NCBI RefSeq assembly: GCF_003952265.1
Contig: NZ_CP034438.1
Coordinates: 1,240,001-1,304,000, forward strand
Source of the DNA: Flaviflexus salsibiostraticola
GTDB lineage: Bacteria; Actinomycetota; Actinomycetes; Actinomycetales; Actinomycetaceae
Length of the DNA stretch: 64,000 nt
Reading direction: 5' to 3'
Positions 31,521-42,780 of this stretch are shown piece after piece (position 1 is the first letter of the stretch; each line of letters starts with the position of its first letter). A program made the position numbers and the translations under genes. Under the pieces are notes generated by a model that saw only the letters and a list, made by a program, of their open reading frames with translations, was not told the origin of the DNA and made no database searches.

Positions 31521-33599
31521 GTGACTACATCGAGCAATTCCCGGACAAACCGGAAGCCTGCAGCCCAGGAGCGTCATTCTGCCCCCGTGACCGCCGCGGC
31601 AGAGTCCGAACGGCCGCAGAGAGCGCCCTTCGCGCTCGTCGGGCGCATCCCGATCGTCGATGTGTGGCCCGTCATCGAGGATGGCAGGTGGCCCGCGAAG
31701 GCGACCGTCGGCGAGGCATTCCCCGTACGCGCCACCGTCTTCCGCGAGGGCCACGACGCCTGGTCGGTCGAAGCGGTGCTCACGCGCCCCGACGGGACGG
31801 AGTTCCAGCGTGTGCGGATGGTCGACACGAAGCCGGGTCTCGACCGATATGAGGGATGGCTCGTCCCCGACACTCCCGGCCGGTGGACATTCCACATCGA
31901 GTCGTGGTCCGATCCGTACCGGACGTGGGTCCATGACGCGGTCCTCAAGATCGAGGCGGACGTCGATTCCCAGCTCATGATCGATGAGGGCATCGAGGTG
32001 CTCGAGCGCGCCGCGCAGGGCATGCCCGCCGGCTCGGCCGAGGCTGAGGCGACCACTCGCGCGGCCGAGGCGATGAGGGCGGGTGGAGATCCGAAGCAGC
32101 TCATCAGCCACGGCATCGCCGAGCCCGTCAAGGCTGCGCTTGAGAGGTATCCCCTGCGCGACATGCTCACCCACTCGGCCGAGTACGAGGTCAAGGTCGA
32201 CCGCGAGGCGGCGCTGTACGGCTCGTGGTACGAGTTCTTCCCCCGCTCGACGGGGGCCTTCCAAAACGCCGATGGCTCCTGGGTCTCCGGAACGCTGCGG
32301 ACTGCGGCGGACGAGCTGGACCGGGTCAAGGACATGGGGTTCACGGTCGCCTACCTCACCCCGATCCACCCGATCGGCACGACAAACCGGAAGGGCCGCA
32401 ACAATACCCTGACCGCTGAGCCGGGCGATCCGGGCTCGCCCTACGGCATCGGCTCGCACGAGGGCGGTCACGACGCGATCCATCCCGAGCTCGGCACGTT
32501 CGACGATTTCGACGCGTTCGTCGCGAAGGCCCGCTCCCTCGATCTCGAGGTCGCCCTCGATATCGCGCTCCAGGCATCGCCCGACCACCCGTGGGTGTCC
32601 GAGCACCCGGAGTGGTTCACGACCCGCGCGGACGGATCGATCGCGTACGCGGAGAACCCGCCGAAGAAGTACCAGGACATCTACCCTCTCAACTTCGACA
32701 ACGATCCCGAGGGGATCTATGTCGCGATCCGTGACATGCTCGAGCTGTGGGTGGATCACGGCGTCACGCTCTTCCGGATCGACAACCCGCACACGAAGCC
32801 GCTCCCATTCTGGCACCGCCTTCTCCTCGAGTTCGAGGAGAAACACCCGGACGTCATCTTCCTCGCCGAGGCGTTCACGAAGCCACCGATGCTCCAGACG
32901 CTCGGTGCGATCGGGTTCCACCAGTCGTACAACTACTTCGCGTGGCGCAACGAGCGCGAGGAGATCGAGGACTACCTCCTGGAGCTCGCGTACGAAACCG
33001 ATCACCTTGTCCGGCCGGCGTTCTGGCCGACGACGCACGACATCCTGACGCCGTACATGCAGCGCGGCGGGATCCCGGCCTTCGCGATCCGCGCGATCCT
33101 CGCGGCCACCGGCGCACCGACCTGGGGCATCTACTCCGGCTACGAGCTCGCCGAGAACATCGCGCGCCCGGGCGCCGAGGAGCAGATCGACAACGAGAAG
33201 TACCAGTTCAAGGCGCGCGACTACTCGCTGGGCGAATCGACGGGCATCACACCCCTGTTGACCCAGCTCAATGCGATACGCGCCGCGCATCCCGCGCTCC
33301 AGAGGCTGCGGAATGTCGCGATCCATCCGACGTCATCGGACAAGATCATCTGCTTCTCGAAGCGGTCCAACCCGGGAGAACCGAGCGATACCGTCATCGT
33401 CGTGCTCAACCTCGATCCGTTCATCACCCATGACGCGCTCATCGATCTCGACTTCGAGGCGCTCGGGGTGCCGGAGCAGATGGCGATCGACGTCGACGAC
33501 GAGCTGTCCGGCCAGTCCTTTGAATGGGGCCGCCGTCCCTTCGTTCGCCTGGACCCGCGCGGTTCTGTCGCCCATATCCTGTCTGTGAGGGTGCCGTGA
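31521..33599 (+). CDS. glgE: Alpha-1,4-glucan:maltose-1-phosphate maltosyltransferase GlgE
   Basis: This 692-residue GH13_3 enzyme extends alpha-1,4-glucan with maltose units from maltose-1-phosphate. An N-terminal beta domain and helical dimerisation region precede the barrel. The nucleophile is Asp421 ([10 protein letters not shown]) and the proton donor Glu450 (FLAEAFTKP). Their spacing of 29 residues matches known GlgE proteins. It is the first gene of glgE-treS-mak-glgB, with GTGA overlaps at both following junctions. The GTG start appears leaderless. Confidence 0.97.
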   Translation: MTTSSNSRTNRKPAAQERHSAPVTAAAESERPQRAPFALVGRIPIVDVWPVIEDGRWPAKATVGEAFPVRATVFREGHDAWSVEAVLTRPDGTEFQRVRMVDTKPGLDRYEGWLVPDTPGRWTFHIESWSDPYRTWVHDAVLKIEADVDSQLMIDEGIEVLERAAQGMPAGSAEAEATTRAAEAMRAGGDPKQLISHGIAEPVKAALERYPLRDMLTHSAEYEVKVDREAALYGSWYEFFPRSTGAFQNADGSWVSGTLRTAADELDRVKDMGFTVAYLTPIHPIGTTNRKGRNNTLTAEPGDPGSPYGIGSHEGGHDAIHPELGTFDDFDAFVAKARSLDLEVALDIALQASPDHPWVSEHPEWFTTRADGSIAYAENPPKKYQDIYPLNFDNDPEGIYVAIRDMLELWVDHGVTLFRIDNPHTKPLPFWHRLLLEFEEKHPDVIFLAEAFTKPPMLQTLGAIGFHQSYNYFAWRNEREEIEDYLLELAYETDHLVRPAFWPTTHDILTPYMQRGGIPAFAIRAILAATGAPTWGIYSGYELAENIARPGAEEQIDNEKYQFKARDYSLGESTGITPLLTQLNAIRAAHPALQRLRNVAIHPTSSDKIICFSKRSNPGEPSDTVIVVLNLDPFITHDALIDLDFEALGVPEQMAIDVDDELSGQSFEWGRRPFVRLDPRGSVAHILSVRVP

Positions 33600-35389
33600 C
33601 ATCAGCCCAGTTTGGAGACCTGGCCCGGCCGGGCCTGTCCGACGATCCGAAGTGGTACGAGACGGCCGTCTTCTACGAGGCGCTGCTGCGGGCGATGGAG
33701 GACTCGAATGGTGCCGGCATCGGCGACCTGCAGGGCCTCATCAACCGGCTCGACTACCTCCAGTGGCTCGGCGTCGACTGCATCTGGATCCCGCCGTTCT
33801 ACCCCTCCCCCATGAGGGACGGCGGCTATGACATCGCCGACTACACGGCGATCAAGTCCGAATACGGCACGATCGATGACTTCACCGAGCTCATGGATGA
33901 GGCGCATGCCCGCGGCATCCGCGTCATCATCGACCTCGTCATCAACCACACCTCGGATCAGCACCCGTGGTTCCAGGCCTCGCGGTCGAACCCAGACGGG
34001 CCGTATGGCGACTTCTACGTGTGGTCCGATTCAGACGAGCTGTACCAGGATGCCCGGATCATCTTCATCGACACCGAGACGTCGAACTGGACGTTCGATC
34101 CGGTGCGCAGGCAATACTTCTGGCATCGCTTCTTCTCCCACCAGCCCGACCTCAACTTCGAGAACCCGGCAGTCCAGGAGGCGATCTTCGACGTCGTCCG
34201 CTACTGGTGCCGGATCGGCGTCGACGGGTTCCGTCTCGACGCGATTCCCTACCTCTTCGAGGAGGAGGGGACGAACTGCGAGAACCTGCCGCAGACCCAC
34301 GAGTTCATCGCCAGCCTGAGACGGATGGTCGATACCGAGTTCCCGGGACGCATTCTTCTCGCCGAGGCGAATCAGTGGCCGGAGGATGTCGTCGCGTACT
34401 ACGGGACGGAGGAGGAGCCGGAATGCCACATGTGCTTCCACTTCCCCGTCATGCCCCGCATCTTCTATTCCCTGCGCGAGCAGCGGGCCACGTCGATCAA
34501 GGACATCCTCGCGGCGACACCCGACATCCCCGCCGGGGCACAGTGGGGTACGTTCCTCCGCAACCACGATGAGCTGACGCTCGAGATGGTCTCGACCGAG
34601 GAGCGCGCCGCCATGTACGGCTGGTATGCGGAGGATCCGCGCATGAGGGCGAACGTCGGCATCCGCCGCCGGCTCGCCCCGCTGCTCGGCAACTCCCGGC
34701 CCGAGATCGAGCTGGCCAACGCGCTGCTCCTGTCCCTGCCCGGCTCGCCGTGCCTCTACTACGGCGATGAGATCGGGATGGGCGACAACATCTGGCTGCC
34801 GGACCGCGATGGGGTGCGCACCCCGATGCAGTGGACGCCCGACCGGAACGCAGGGTTCTCTGCCGCGGACCCGGGCAAGCTCTACCTGCCCCTCATCCAG
34901 TCACTCGTTCACCACTATCAGTCGGTCAACGTTGAATCGCAGCTCGCCCAGCCGTCCTCGCTCCTGCACTGGACGCGCGGCATGCTGGAGATCCGCCGCC
35001 TCCATCCCGTGCTCGGCTCGGGCAGGTTCGAGATCCTGCCGACCGACAATGAGGCCGTGCTCGCCTACATCCGCTACGACGATGAGGAGACGATTCTCTG
35101 CGTCATGAACATGGCGAACACCCCGCGCGCCGCGACGATCACTCTGCCAGAGCGCTACCGGAGCTGGCACGTGACGGACGTGTTCGGCGGGGCGGGCTTC
35201 CCGCCCGTCGATGAGAAGGGCCAGTACCTGTCGACGCTCGGCTCGCGCGACTTCTTCTGGCTGACCGTCTCCTCCCCGGACCGGGTGGTCCAGGCGCCGG
35301 TGGACGGCATGCCCGCAGCGGTCGAACCGAAGCACGATCGCAACGAGGCGGCCGACGTCCCCTCCCCGATCAGACCCGAGAAGGAGTGA
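33596..35389 (+). CDS. treS: Trehalose synthase TreS
   Basis: This enzyme interconverts trehalose and maltose, and in this pathway it supplies maltose to the kinase. From the GTG at 33596 it has 597 residues, the usual size. GH13 catalytic residues are Asp215 ([10 protein letters not shown]), Glu257 ([11 protein letters not shown]) and Asp325 ([11 protein letters not shown]). A longer frame reaching back into glgE was rejected because the GTG overlaps the glgE stop (GTGA) and gives the family N-terminus [17 protein letters not shown]. The C-terminal 30 residues are low-complexity. It is not fused to maltokinase here, unlike in some relatives. Confidence 0.96.
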   Translation: MTSAQFGDLARPGLSDDPKWYETAVFYEALLRAMEDSNGAGIGDLQGLINRLDYLQWLGVDCIWIPPFYPSPMRDGGYDIADYTAIKSEYGTIDDFTELMDEAHARGIRVIIDLVINHTSDQHPWFQASRSNPDGPYGDFYVWSDSDELYQDARIIFIDTETSNWTFDPVRRQYFWHRFFSHQPDLNFENPAVQEAIFDVVRYWCRIGVDGFRLDAIPYLFEEEGTNCENLPQTHEFIASLRRMVDTEFPGRILLAEANQWPEDVVAYYGTEEEPECHMCFHFPVMPRIFYSLREQRATSIKDILAATPDIPAGAQWGTFLRNHDELTLEMVSTEERAAMYGWYAEDPRMRANVGIRRRLAPLLGNSRPEIELANALLLSLPGSPCLYYGDEIGMGDNIWLPDRDGVRTPMQWTPDRNAGFSAADPGKLYLPLIQSLVHHYQSVNVESQLAQPSSLLHWTRGMLEIRRLHPVLGSGRFEILPTDNEAVLAYIRYDDEETILCVMNMANTPRAATITLPERYRSWHVTDVFGGAGFPPVDEKGQYLSTLGSRDFFWLTVSSPDRVVQAPVDGMPAAVEPKHDRNEAADVPSPIRPEKE

Positions 35390-38300
35390 CCGTGCTCGAA
35401 CAGGATCTTGCCGCCTGGCTTCCGACCCAGCGCTGGTTCGCCTCATCCGACACCGCAGCCACTGTTCGGATCAGGGGCCGCTGGGTGCTGGTGCCCGGCG
35501 ACCCTCAGGTCGAGATCGTCATCGTGGACACGGGTGCGACCTCATACGTCGTGCCACTCGTCTTCTGCGACACCGCTTTCAAGGGCGATCCGATCGGCCG
35601 GGACCACGGCCGGCTCGTCTACGATGCGACGGAGCTGGGCTATGGGCACAAGGTTCTGCTCGACGCCGCGACAGCCCTCTGGGTCGAGGGCGTCGGTGAT
35701 TGCACAACCCTGACGGGCCGCGCGGAGGGTGAAATCCCCGGCATCGCCTCGTCGAAGAAGTTCACGGGCGAGCAGTCGAACACCTCGATCATGTACGAGC
35801 TGACCGACGGCTCAACAATCATCCTCAAGGTGTTCCGGGTCCTCGCCGCCGGACTCAACCCCGACGTCATCCTCACCCGCGCCCTCGCCGAGGCAGGGTC
35901 CCCGCACGTCGCCGCCCCGCGCGGCTCGACCCTGGGGACCTGGCAGGAGAACGGCCACGAGGCGACCGGTCACCTGCTCGTCGCCCAGGAATTCCTCACC
36001 GGCTCAACCGACGCGTGGCAGGTCATGACCGACAGTGCCGCCGCAGGCATTCTCGACGAGGACGCGATCGAGGCCCTCGGCGCCGCCACACGCAGCATCC
36101 ACTCGACGCTCGCCTCCGTCATGCCGACCGATGAGGCCGGCGAGGACACGAGGCGCACGCTGGTCGCCGCGTGGCGGCGCAGGGCGGATGATGCGGTGAG
36201 CAGGGTGCCGGAGCTCGAGCGGAGACGTGCCGATATTGATGCGGTCTATCGCGCAGCAGAAGAGAGTTCGGCATGGCCGAGCCTGCAGCGCATCCACGGC
36301 GACCTCCACCTGGGTCAGGTCCTCGACGCACCAGACCGTGGTTGGGTCATCCTCGACTTCGAGGGAGAGCCGCTCCGGCCGCTCACGGAGCGCACGGCGC
36401 CCGACATGGCGCTGCGAGACGTGGCGGGAATGCTCCGCTCCTTCGATTACGTCGGCGGGCACGTCACCCGGCACGGGGCGGATCCCGCCGCGGCCACGCA
36501 GTGGACGGAGGGCGCGCAGAAGGCCTTCCTCCGGGGTTACGGAGAGCTTCCCAATGGGTCGGCGGATCTGCTCCGCGCCCTCGAACTCGATAAGACTCTC
36601 TACGAGGTCTCCTACGAGATCTCGCACCGTCCCGACTGGCTCGATGTGCCGCTGGCGGGTGTCGAGGCCATCCTCGGCCAGTCCCGGCCCGCGGAGCCCG
36701 TCAGCGCGGCGGAGATTCCGCCGCGCACAACAGAGAATTCCCTCTCCGATGCGGGCGGCAGCGTACTAGCATCGGAGTCAACGAGGAAAGGGGCCATCAT
36801 GAAGCATGAGCCGCTGGAAGTTTCAATGGACAGCCTGGCAGCAGTAGCGTACGGGGATTACCACGCCCCGCACGATATCCTCGGCCCACACCTATCCGAT
36901 GGCACGGTGACGATCCGCGTGGTGCGACACCTCGCGACCGCGGTGACGATCGTGACCCCGGACGGCGAGTACGAGGCCGAACACGAGTACAACGGGGTCT
37001 GGGTCGTCGCATTCGCCGCCGATGAGACGCCGGATTACCGTGTGCGCACCGCCTACGCCGACGATCTCGTCGTCACGGGAGATGATCCGTACCGGTTCCT
37101 CCCAACCGTCGGCGAGCTCGACCTCTACCTCTTCGGCGAGGGCCGCCACGAGGAGCTGTGGCGCGTGCTCGGCTCGCACGTCAAGGAGTTTGCATCGCCG
37201 CTCGGGACGACCCGCGGCACATCCTTCGCAGTGTGGGCGCCCAACGCCCGCGCAGTCCGCGTCGTCGGTGACTTCAACCACTGGAGCGGCCGCTCGCACG
37301 CGATGAGGACCCTCGGTGTCTCGGGTGTCTGGGAGCTCTTCATCCCTGAGGCCGAGGTCGGCCAGGGCTACAAGTACGAGATCCAGCATCAGGATGGCTC
37401 CTGGCACCAGAAGGCCGATCCGATGGCCCGCCGCACGGAGAAGCCGCCGCTCACCGCCTCCGTCATCACCAAGGCCGAGTTCGAGTGGGACGATGACGAA
37501 TGGCTGGAGAAGAGAAGGGTGACGGACCCGCTCAAGGGTCCCGTGTCGATCTACGAGGTTCACCTCGGATCGTGGCGTCCCGAGCTCAGCTTCGAGGACC
37601 TGACAAAGCAGCTGATCTCGCACGTCACGCACCTCGGCTTCACCCACGTCGAGCTCATGCCCGTCGCGGAGCACCCGTACGGTCCGTCCTGGGGATACCA
37701 GGTCACCTCGTACTATGCTCCGACCGCCCGCATCGGCACGCCGGATGAGTTCCGCCGACTCGTCAACGAACTCCACCGCGCCGGTATCGGCGTCATCATG
37801 GACTGGGTGCCCGCACACTTCCCGAAGGACGCCTGGGCGCTCGCCCGCTTCGACGGCACGCCGCTGTACGAGGATCCGGACCCCACCCGCGGCGAGCATC
37901 CCGACTGGGGAACCTACATCTTCAACTACGGCCGCCACGAGGTCCGCAACTTCCTCGTCGCGAACGCCCTCTACTGGCTCGATGAGTTCCACATCGACGG
38001 CATCCGCGTCGACGCTGTCGCCTCCCTCCTCTACCTCGACTACTCGAGGGAGGATGGCCAGTGGCGCCCGAACGTCTACGGCGGTCGGGAGAACCTCGAG
38101 GCGATCTCGTTCCTGCAGGAGACGAACGCGACGGCCTACCGCAACCACCCCGGCATCATGATGATCGCCGAGGAGTCGACCTCGTGGCCGGGCGTCACAG
38201 GCCTGACCGAGAACGGCGGGCTCGGCTTCGGACTCAAGTGGAACATGGGGTGGATGAATGACACCCTCCACTACCTGGCCGAGGAGCCGATCAACCGTCG

Positions 38301-38994
38301 GTACCACCACGGCGAGATCACCTTCTCGCTCGTCTACGCATTCTCCGAGCAGTTCCTCCTGCCGATCTCCCACGACGAGGTCGTCCACGGCAAGGGCTCG
38401 CTGTATGCGAAGATGCCGGGCGACGACTGGCAGAAGCGGGCCGGCATGCGCGCCCTCTTCGCCTACCAGTGGGCGCACCCCGGCAAGCAGCTCCTCTTCA
38501 TGGGCCAGGAATTCGCCCAGATCGACGAGTGGAGCGAAGGCCGGGGCCTCGACTGGTGGCTGCTCGACAACAAGAACCACGACCAGGTCATGAGGCTCGT
38601 CAAGGACCTCAATACGGTCTACACGGACAGCCCCGCGCTGTGGGCGGATGACTTCACGAACCACGGGTTCGAGTGGATCGACGTCTCGGACGGCGACCAC
38701 AACACCCTCTCCTTCATCCGCAAGTCCGCGGATGAGAAGGACTGGCTCGTCGCCGTCGTCAACTTCGCCGGCGTCCCACACGAGAACTACCGGGTCGGCC
38801 TGCCGTTCCCCGGCGAGTGGGACGAGGTCCTCAACACCGACGATCCGAAGTACGGCGGCTCGGGCGTGCTCAACACGTCCGTCACCGTCGAGAAGGTCGG
38901 GTGGAACGGCCGGGCACAGTCCGCTGCCCTTCGTGTGCCCCCGCTCGGTGCGGTCTACCTGCGGCCGAGGTCGCGGAAGAGGCCGCTGAACTAG
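35386..38994 (+). CDS. Maltokinase-GlgB continuous frame (possible fusion)
   Basis: One 1,202-codon frame joins maltokinase (about 1-450) to glycogen branching enzyme GlgB (472-1202). The kinase part has Asp306 in [10 protein letters not shown] and DFEGEP (324-329), and phosphorylates maltose. The GlgB part has CBM48 and GH13 domains with Asp876 (GIRVDAVA) and the acid in MIAEEST (Asp405 and Glu458 if counted from its own ATG). The junction (about 450-471) uses AT-ending codons unlike either side and carries AGGAAAGGGG before an ATG at 36799. Two separate products are therefore likely, perhaps beside a fusion. The GTG at 35386 overlaps the treS stop; a GTG at 35392 has the better-spaced AAGGAG. 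Confidence 0.9.
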   Translation: MTVLEQDLAAWLPTQRWFASSDTAATVRIRGRWVLVPGDPQVEIVIVDTGATSYVVPLVFCDTAFKGDPIGRDHGRLVYDATELGYGHKVLLDAATALWVEGVGDCTTLTGRAEGEIPGIASSKKFTGEQSNTSIMYELTDGSTIILKVFRVLAAGLNPDVILTRALAEAGSPHVAAPRGSTLGTWQENGHEATGHLLVAQEFLTGSTDAWQVMTDSAAAGILDEDAIEALGAATRSIHSTLASVMPTDEAGEDTRRTLVAAWRRRADDAVSRVPELERRRADIDAVYRAAEESSAWPSLQRIHGDLHLGQVLDAPDRGWVILDFEGEPLRPLTERTAPDMALRDVAGMLRSFDYVGGHVTRHGADPAAATQWTEGAQKAFLRGYGELPNGSADLLRALELDKTLYEVSYEISHRPDWLDVPLAGVEAILGQSRPAEPVSAAEIPPRTTENSLSDAGGSVLASESTRKGAIMKHEPLEVSMDSLAAVAYGDYHAPHDILGPHLSDGTVTIRVVRHLATAVTIVTPDGEYEAEHEYNGVWVVAFAADETPDYRVRTAYADDLVVTGDDPYRFLPTVGELDLYLFGEGRHEELWRVLGSHVKEFASPLGTTRGTSFAVWAPNARAVRVVGDFNHWSGRSHAMRTLGVSGVWELFIPEAEVGQGYKYEIQHQDGSWHQKADPMARRTEKPPLTASVITKAEFEWDDDEWLEKRRVTDPLKGPVSIYEVHLGSWRPELSFEDLTKQLISHVTHLGFTHVELMPVAEHPYGPSWGYQVTSYYAPTARIGTPDEFRRLVNELHRAGIGVIMDWVPAHFPKDAWALARFDGTPLYEDPDPTRGEHPDWGTYIFNYGRHEVRNFLVANALYWLDEFHIDGIRVDAVASLLYLDYSREDGQWRPNVYGGRENLEAISFLQETNATAYRNHPGIMMIAEESTSWPGVTGLTENGGLGFGLKWNMGWMNDTLHYLAEEPINRRYHHGEITFSLVYAFSEQFLLPISHDEVVHGKGSLYAKMPGDDWQKRAGMRALFAYQWAHPGKQLLFMGQEFAQIDEWSEGRGLDWWLLDNKNHDQVMRLVKDLNTVYTDSPALWADDFTNHGFEWIDVSDGDHNTLSFIRKSADEKDWLVAVVNFAGVPHENYRVGLPFPGEWDEVLNTDDPKYGGSGVLNTSVTVEKVGWNGRAQSAALRVPPLGAVYLRPRSRKRPLN
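36764..36793 (+). promoter_or_regulatory. Internal promoter-like box and ribosome site for GlgB
   Basis: TACTAGCAT (36764-36772) contains the -10-like TAGCAT, and AGGAAAGGGG (36784-36793) is a strong ribosome site five bases before an in-frame ATG at 36799. From that ATG GlgB would have 731 residues, the normal length. Confidence 0.55.
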
Positions 38995-39003
38995 TCAGTG
39001 GGT

Positions 39004-39047
39004 AACGGGTGCGGGGTGTCAGCGTCGGCTGACACCCCGCACCCGTT
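39004..39047. terminator. Bidirectional 20-bp terminator hairpin
   Basis: A perfect 20-base-pair stem (39004-39023 with 39028-39047) closes on a GTCG loop. It lies between the convergent glgB and helicase genes and can serve both. There is no U-tract. Confidence 0.85.
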
Positions 39048-39097
39048 CATGCTCTTTGAGGCCTTTGACCTCGGGTTCCCATGCGACCGCCGGGCCG

Positions 39098-42000
39098 CTA
39101 CGCTGCCACGCGTGCGATATTGAACAGCTCCGCCGGCATTGGCCGCTCCAGATGCCAGGTGACGTGCATGGGCTGAGAGCCCTCGTGACGCACATAGCGG
39201 ACCGGGCCGAGGAACGTGTACGGCTCTGTCGCGTTCGGCACGGACTGGCTCGGCTTGGACCGTCGAACGAACAGGAGCGGCATGCGCTCCTCACCGATCC
39301 CTTGGTACATGAGACCGAGCCTGCTGTCGGGCGTGGTGGCATTCTGAGAGTCCCAGGCGAATTCCTCCTCGGAGACCGCATAGTCCTTATACATCGTCTG
39401 CGGAGAGTAGTGTTTCTCTGTCTTTTCGAGAGTGACCAGCAGAGCGACCGAATCGAGCGCGCGGGACTCCATGACGCCCTCGACTGCGGAGCCGGGGGCG
39501 CGCTGAGCCGACGTTTCGTGCAGCGCGAGTCCCGCAAACAGCTCCTCGCGCGAGTAGGTGCCGTGGGTGAGCAGCGGCGACCTGCCGGCCAGCTCTGGGA
39601 CTGGCTTAACGACGCTGCGGTCACGTTCGGCGACGATCTGCCAGACCTCATCCAGCTCATCGGCGAACGCCGGGTACTGACGGAGCCTGGCGAGAGCCTC
39701 GTCGAGGGTGAACTTCGGCTCGCCCTGGGCGAATCTGCCCGTGATCCAGACCGAGTAGACGAGCATCCACGCGAGCCGTCGCTCCGCATCTGACATCTCA
39801 GCCTCGCAGGTCGCACTCCGCAGGAGCCGAAGGTAGCCCTCCTGGCGCACCGGATCATTGACGTGGAGCAGGGATGCGACTCGGTTGTTGATATCGACGA
39901 ATCGATCGTCCGCGAAGAGCTCGAGGAGATCGTCCTCGACGCGGGAATGCGCGAGCAGATACGTCCAGGTGACGAACGCATTCTGAGGGCTTCTGCCGGA
40001 GGCCCTCTTCACCTTTCGACCGTAGATATGGCCGAAGTCGCGCCCCGTGTCGCGGAGAAAGTCGGCGAGGCGGGGCCGCATCGACTCGGCTCCCGCCTCG
40101 GCGAATGTGCGCACCTCGTCGACGAGCACGGGGGTCCGCACCTGGAGGGACTGCTTGATGCCGGCGATGATCTGCTCGCGAGTGAACTGGTCGAGTTCGA
40201 TGTTGCAGCCGGGAGGCAGATCGGGGAAATCCTGTTCGACCGCAGCCGTGGAGAGGCGCTCTCCGCGCGCGAACGCTTTGTACTTGCGCTCAAATCGATA
40301 GAGACCGGATTGATTTCCGACGAAGTCGAGGACGGTGAGAACGCTCTTGCCCGGAGCCCGCCGGAGACCGCGGCCCAACTGCTGCTGGAACAGTGTCGGC
40401 GACTGGGTCGGCCGAAGCATGAGGATTGTGTCGACGTCGGGGATGTCGATGCCCTCATTGAAGATGTCGACAGTGAAGATGATGGCAAGGGGGTCGTCGG
40501 GGTTGAGGAGCCTGGTGACCGCGTCACCACGCACGTCCTCGTTATCTTCTCCGACAAGGCTGACTGCACCGATGCCTGCTCGATTGAACACGTCCGCCAT
40601 GAAGTGCGCATGCTTCTTTGAGGCGCAGAATCCAAGGGCCTTCATCCGCTGCGGGTCCGCGATCTTCTGCTCGACCTCTTCGAAGATGACCCGCAGGCGG
40701 GTCTTGCCCTGGCTGCCCTCTGATTCGTCGAGATAGAGATTGTCCAACTCGGCCGGATCATAGGCACCCTGCCGGACCCTCACGCTCCTCAGGTCGGTGC
40801 CGTCCGCGATACCGAAGTAGTGGAACGGGACCAACAGATCGGCGTCGAGCGCATCCCAGAGCCGAAGCTCAGTGGCGACCCTTCCATCGAAGAACTCGTC
40901 CGAGACGTCGATTCCGTCCGAGCGCTCAGGCGTTGCCGTGAGGCCGACCAGCTCTTTCGGCTTCAGGTAATCGAGAACCGCTCGATAGGTGGAGGCCTCG
41001 GCGTGATGGAATTCGTCGATGATGACGACATCGAAATGTTCTGGCCCGAACCTCTCCAGCCAGCCGCGGCTGAGCGACTGGATGGAGGCAAATACGTGCC
41101 GGCCATCGTGGGGGTACTTTCCGCCGACGAGCATCTCCCCAAAGCCGCGCCGGCGGACGACTGCACGGAAAGCCTCCCGTGCCTGCAGGAGGATGCTCTC
41201 TCGGTGGGCGACGAACAGCAGAGTCGGCCTGTCGAGGGCCTCGGTGAGGTTTCGGAAGTCAAGGGCAGAGAGGATGGTCTTGCCGGTGCCGGTGGCGGCG
41301 ACGACAAGATTCCTGTGGTGGCCGCGGCTCCGCTCTGCCGCCAGGTGGTCGAGCATAAGCGACTGATGCGGCCTGGGAAAGACCTCGAGAAATGACGTAT
41401 CGACCGCCGCGAGAAGGCGCCGCTCACCTGTACTCGATCGCGCGCGCCGAAGCGCACTCTCCAGCTCCTCGAACTGTTCCGGAGAGTAGGTGACGAACTC
41501 CGGATCGTTCCAATAACCGTCGAATGCAGCTCTGAACTGGGCGAGCACCCCCGGAGTCAGAACGTTCGACAGCCGGACGTTCCATTCGAGTCCATCCGTC
41601 ATGGCGGCGGCCGATAGATTCGAGGAGCCGACGTAACCTGTACTGAAGCCGGAATTCCTCTCGAAGAGCCACGCCTTGGCGTGAAGTCGCGTGGACGCGT
41701 TCTGGTAGCTGATCTTCACCTCCGCCCCCAGATCGTGCAGCTCTTGGACTGCCTTTGCATCGGTTGCGCCCATGTAGGTCGTGGCGATGACCCGCATCGG
41801 CACTCCCCGCCAGCGGAGCTCCTCAAGGGCGCCGCGTACGACGTTGACACCGCTGAGCTTGAGGAAGGAACAGAGCAGCTCGACCCTGTCGGCACTCGCC
41901 ATCTCGCGTGAGATCTCTCGGGTGAACGACGGCTGCTGAGGGCTGTTCGTGAGAAGGGAGACGTCCGACAGCGGCCTGAGCGGCTCGACGATGTCGGCCG

Positions 42001-42313
42001 CCCCCGCGGGCCGCAGCGATGTCAGCTGCCGGAAGGTACCGCTCTTCGGCTCCTTCCAGAGAATCCTGTCCTCTGGATCGACCTGGGCAAGCACGCTGTT
42101 GATGATCGCGACGCGATCCGATTTCTCGGCCGTGTTGAGCTGGTGCTCAAGCCTCTGGGCGACATAGGTCGCGAGGACCTTGATCCGCTCGGCCTCTTCC
42201 ACGTCACTCCACCCCGCGACGCCATCGGCGGGAAAGTCGTCAGCAGGAAGAGCCCGCGATTCCACAAGTTCATAAAGGCCATACGGCAGCATTGCCTTGT
42301 CACCGTTACTCAT
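39098..42313 (-). CDS. PLD nuclease-SF2 helicase-DUF3427 protein
   Basis: This 1,071-residue multidomain protein has a helical N-terminus (1-110), a phospholipase-D/HKD-type nuclease domain (about 125-270, His211 and Lys213 in HAKAW and GSSNLS near 229), an SF2 helicase core and a C-terminal DUF3427 domain (about 930-1071). The helicase core shows ATGTGKT (340-346), DEFH (433-436), TATPER (459-464) and QQLGRGLRRAPGK (motif VI). It should act on DNA. Proteins of this layout recur in accessory and defence regions, so anti-phage or DNA-processing function is plausible but unproven. It lies alone, antisense, between two glucan genes. The start appears leaderless. Confidence 0.9.
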   Translation of the reverse strand: MSNGDKAMLPYGLYELVESRALPADDFPADGVAGWSDVEEAERIKVLATYVAQRLEHQLNTAEKSDRVAIINSVLAQVDPEDRILWKEPKSGTFRQLTSLRPAGAADIVEPLRPLSDVSLLTNSPQQPSFTREISREMASADRVELLCSFLKLSGVNVVRGALEELRWRGVPMRVIATTYMGATDAKAVQELHDLGAEVKISYQNASTRLHAKAWLFERNSGFSTGYVGSSNLSAAAMTDGLEWNVRLSNVLTPGVLAQFRAAFDGYWNDPEFVTYSPEQFEELESALRRARSSTGERRLLAAVDTSFLEVFPRPHQSLMLDHLAAERSRGHHRNLVVAATGTGKTILSALDFRNLTEALDRPTLLFVAHRESILLQAREAFRAVVRRRGFGEMLVGGKYPHDGRHVFASIQSLSRGWLERFGPEHFDVVIIDEFHHAEASTYRAVLDYLKPKELVGLTATPERSDGIDVSDEFFDGRVATELRLWDALDADLLVPFHYFGIADGTDLRSVRVRQGAYDPAELDNLYLDESEGSQGKTRLRVIFEEVEQKIADPQRMKALGFCASKKHAHFMADVFNRAGIGAVSLVGEDNEDVRGDAVTRLLNPDDPLAIIFTVDIFNEGIDIPDVDTILMLRPTQSPTLFQQQLGRGLRRAPGKSVLTVLDFVGNQSGLYRFERKYKAFARGERLSTAAVEQDFPDLPPGCNIELDQFTREQIIAGIKQSLQVRTPVLVDEVRTFAEAGAESMRPRLADFLRDTGRDFGHIYGRKVKRASGRSPQNAFVTWTYLLAHSRVEDDLLELFADDRFVDINNRVASLLHVNDPVRQEGYLRLLRSATCEAEMSDAERRLAWMLVYSVWITGRFAQGEPKFTLDEALARLRQYPAFADELDEVWQIVAERDRSVVKPVPELAGRSPLLTHGTYSREELFAGLALHETSAQRAPGSAVEGVMESRALDSVALLVTLEKTEKHYSPQTMYKDYAVSEEEFAWDSQNATTPDSRLGLMYQGIGEERMPLLFVRRSKPSQSVPNATEPYTFLGPVRYVRHEGSQPMHVTWHLERPMPAELFNIARVAA

Positions 42314-42319
42314 AGAGGC

Positions 42320-42325
42320 AGCCTA
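42320..42325 (-). promoter_or_regulatory. -10 box TAGGCT, leaderless arrangement before helicase gene
   Basis: Read leftward, TAGGCT is followed by six bases and the ATG at 42313, the same layout as glgE. No ribosome site is present. Confidence 0.5.
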
Positions 42326-42766
42326 ACAACGCGTGCCGCACGAAAAGGCCATCGTTTGTCTCTAGTTGAGGCCATCGCAGCACATCAACCGGATAGGATA
42401 CGTCATGCAGGACATATGACAGCAAGGGAGCGTCACGCAGATTGCGCAACGTACTGAGCATTATCACAGCATCGCAGCTGAGCAGTCCCTGGAACGGACA
42501 TCGAGCTCGCAATGGTCGGAGCGGCTCTCCGATCTCGGAATCGCCTCCAACCCGTCCGCGTAAGCGACATCCGCCAAGATCTCGTCGTCATCCTGTCGGT
42601 GCCTACGCGGGAGGCTACGGCCGCGCTAATCGGCGGCCCTCGCATCGCCGAAGCACTACGGCGAATCCACCAACGGTCCGGCAGCTGTGTCTACGGGAAT
42701 CGTGCACCGCAAGGGGCACCGAAGCACCGCACCGAACCCCCTAACCCGAGAATCCGGAATCCAACG
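42326..42766. other. Gene-poor spacer between helicase and alpha-glucosidase genes
   Basis: These 441 bases contain no gene I can support. Base and codon patterns are less biased than in the neighbours. A short frame (VSDIRQDLVVILSVP...) near 42560-42720 recalls coding sequence but has no start signal and runs into the alpha-glucosidase gene. It may be a decayed remnant. GTCAT-ATGAC arms occur near 42402-42420. Confidence 0.5.
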
Positions 42767-42780
42767 ATAAGGAGACACGC

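Noticed and set aside
39098..42313. Assignment of the PLD-helicase protein to a named defence system
   Set aside because: No partner genes of known helicase-based systems are adjacent, and the domain order alone does not prove membership.
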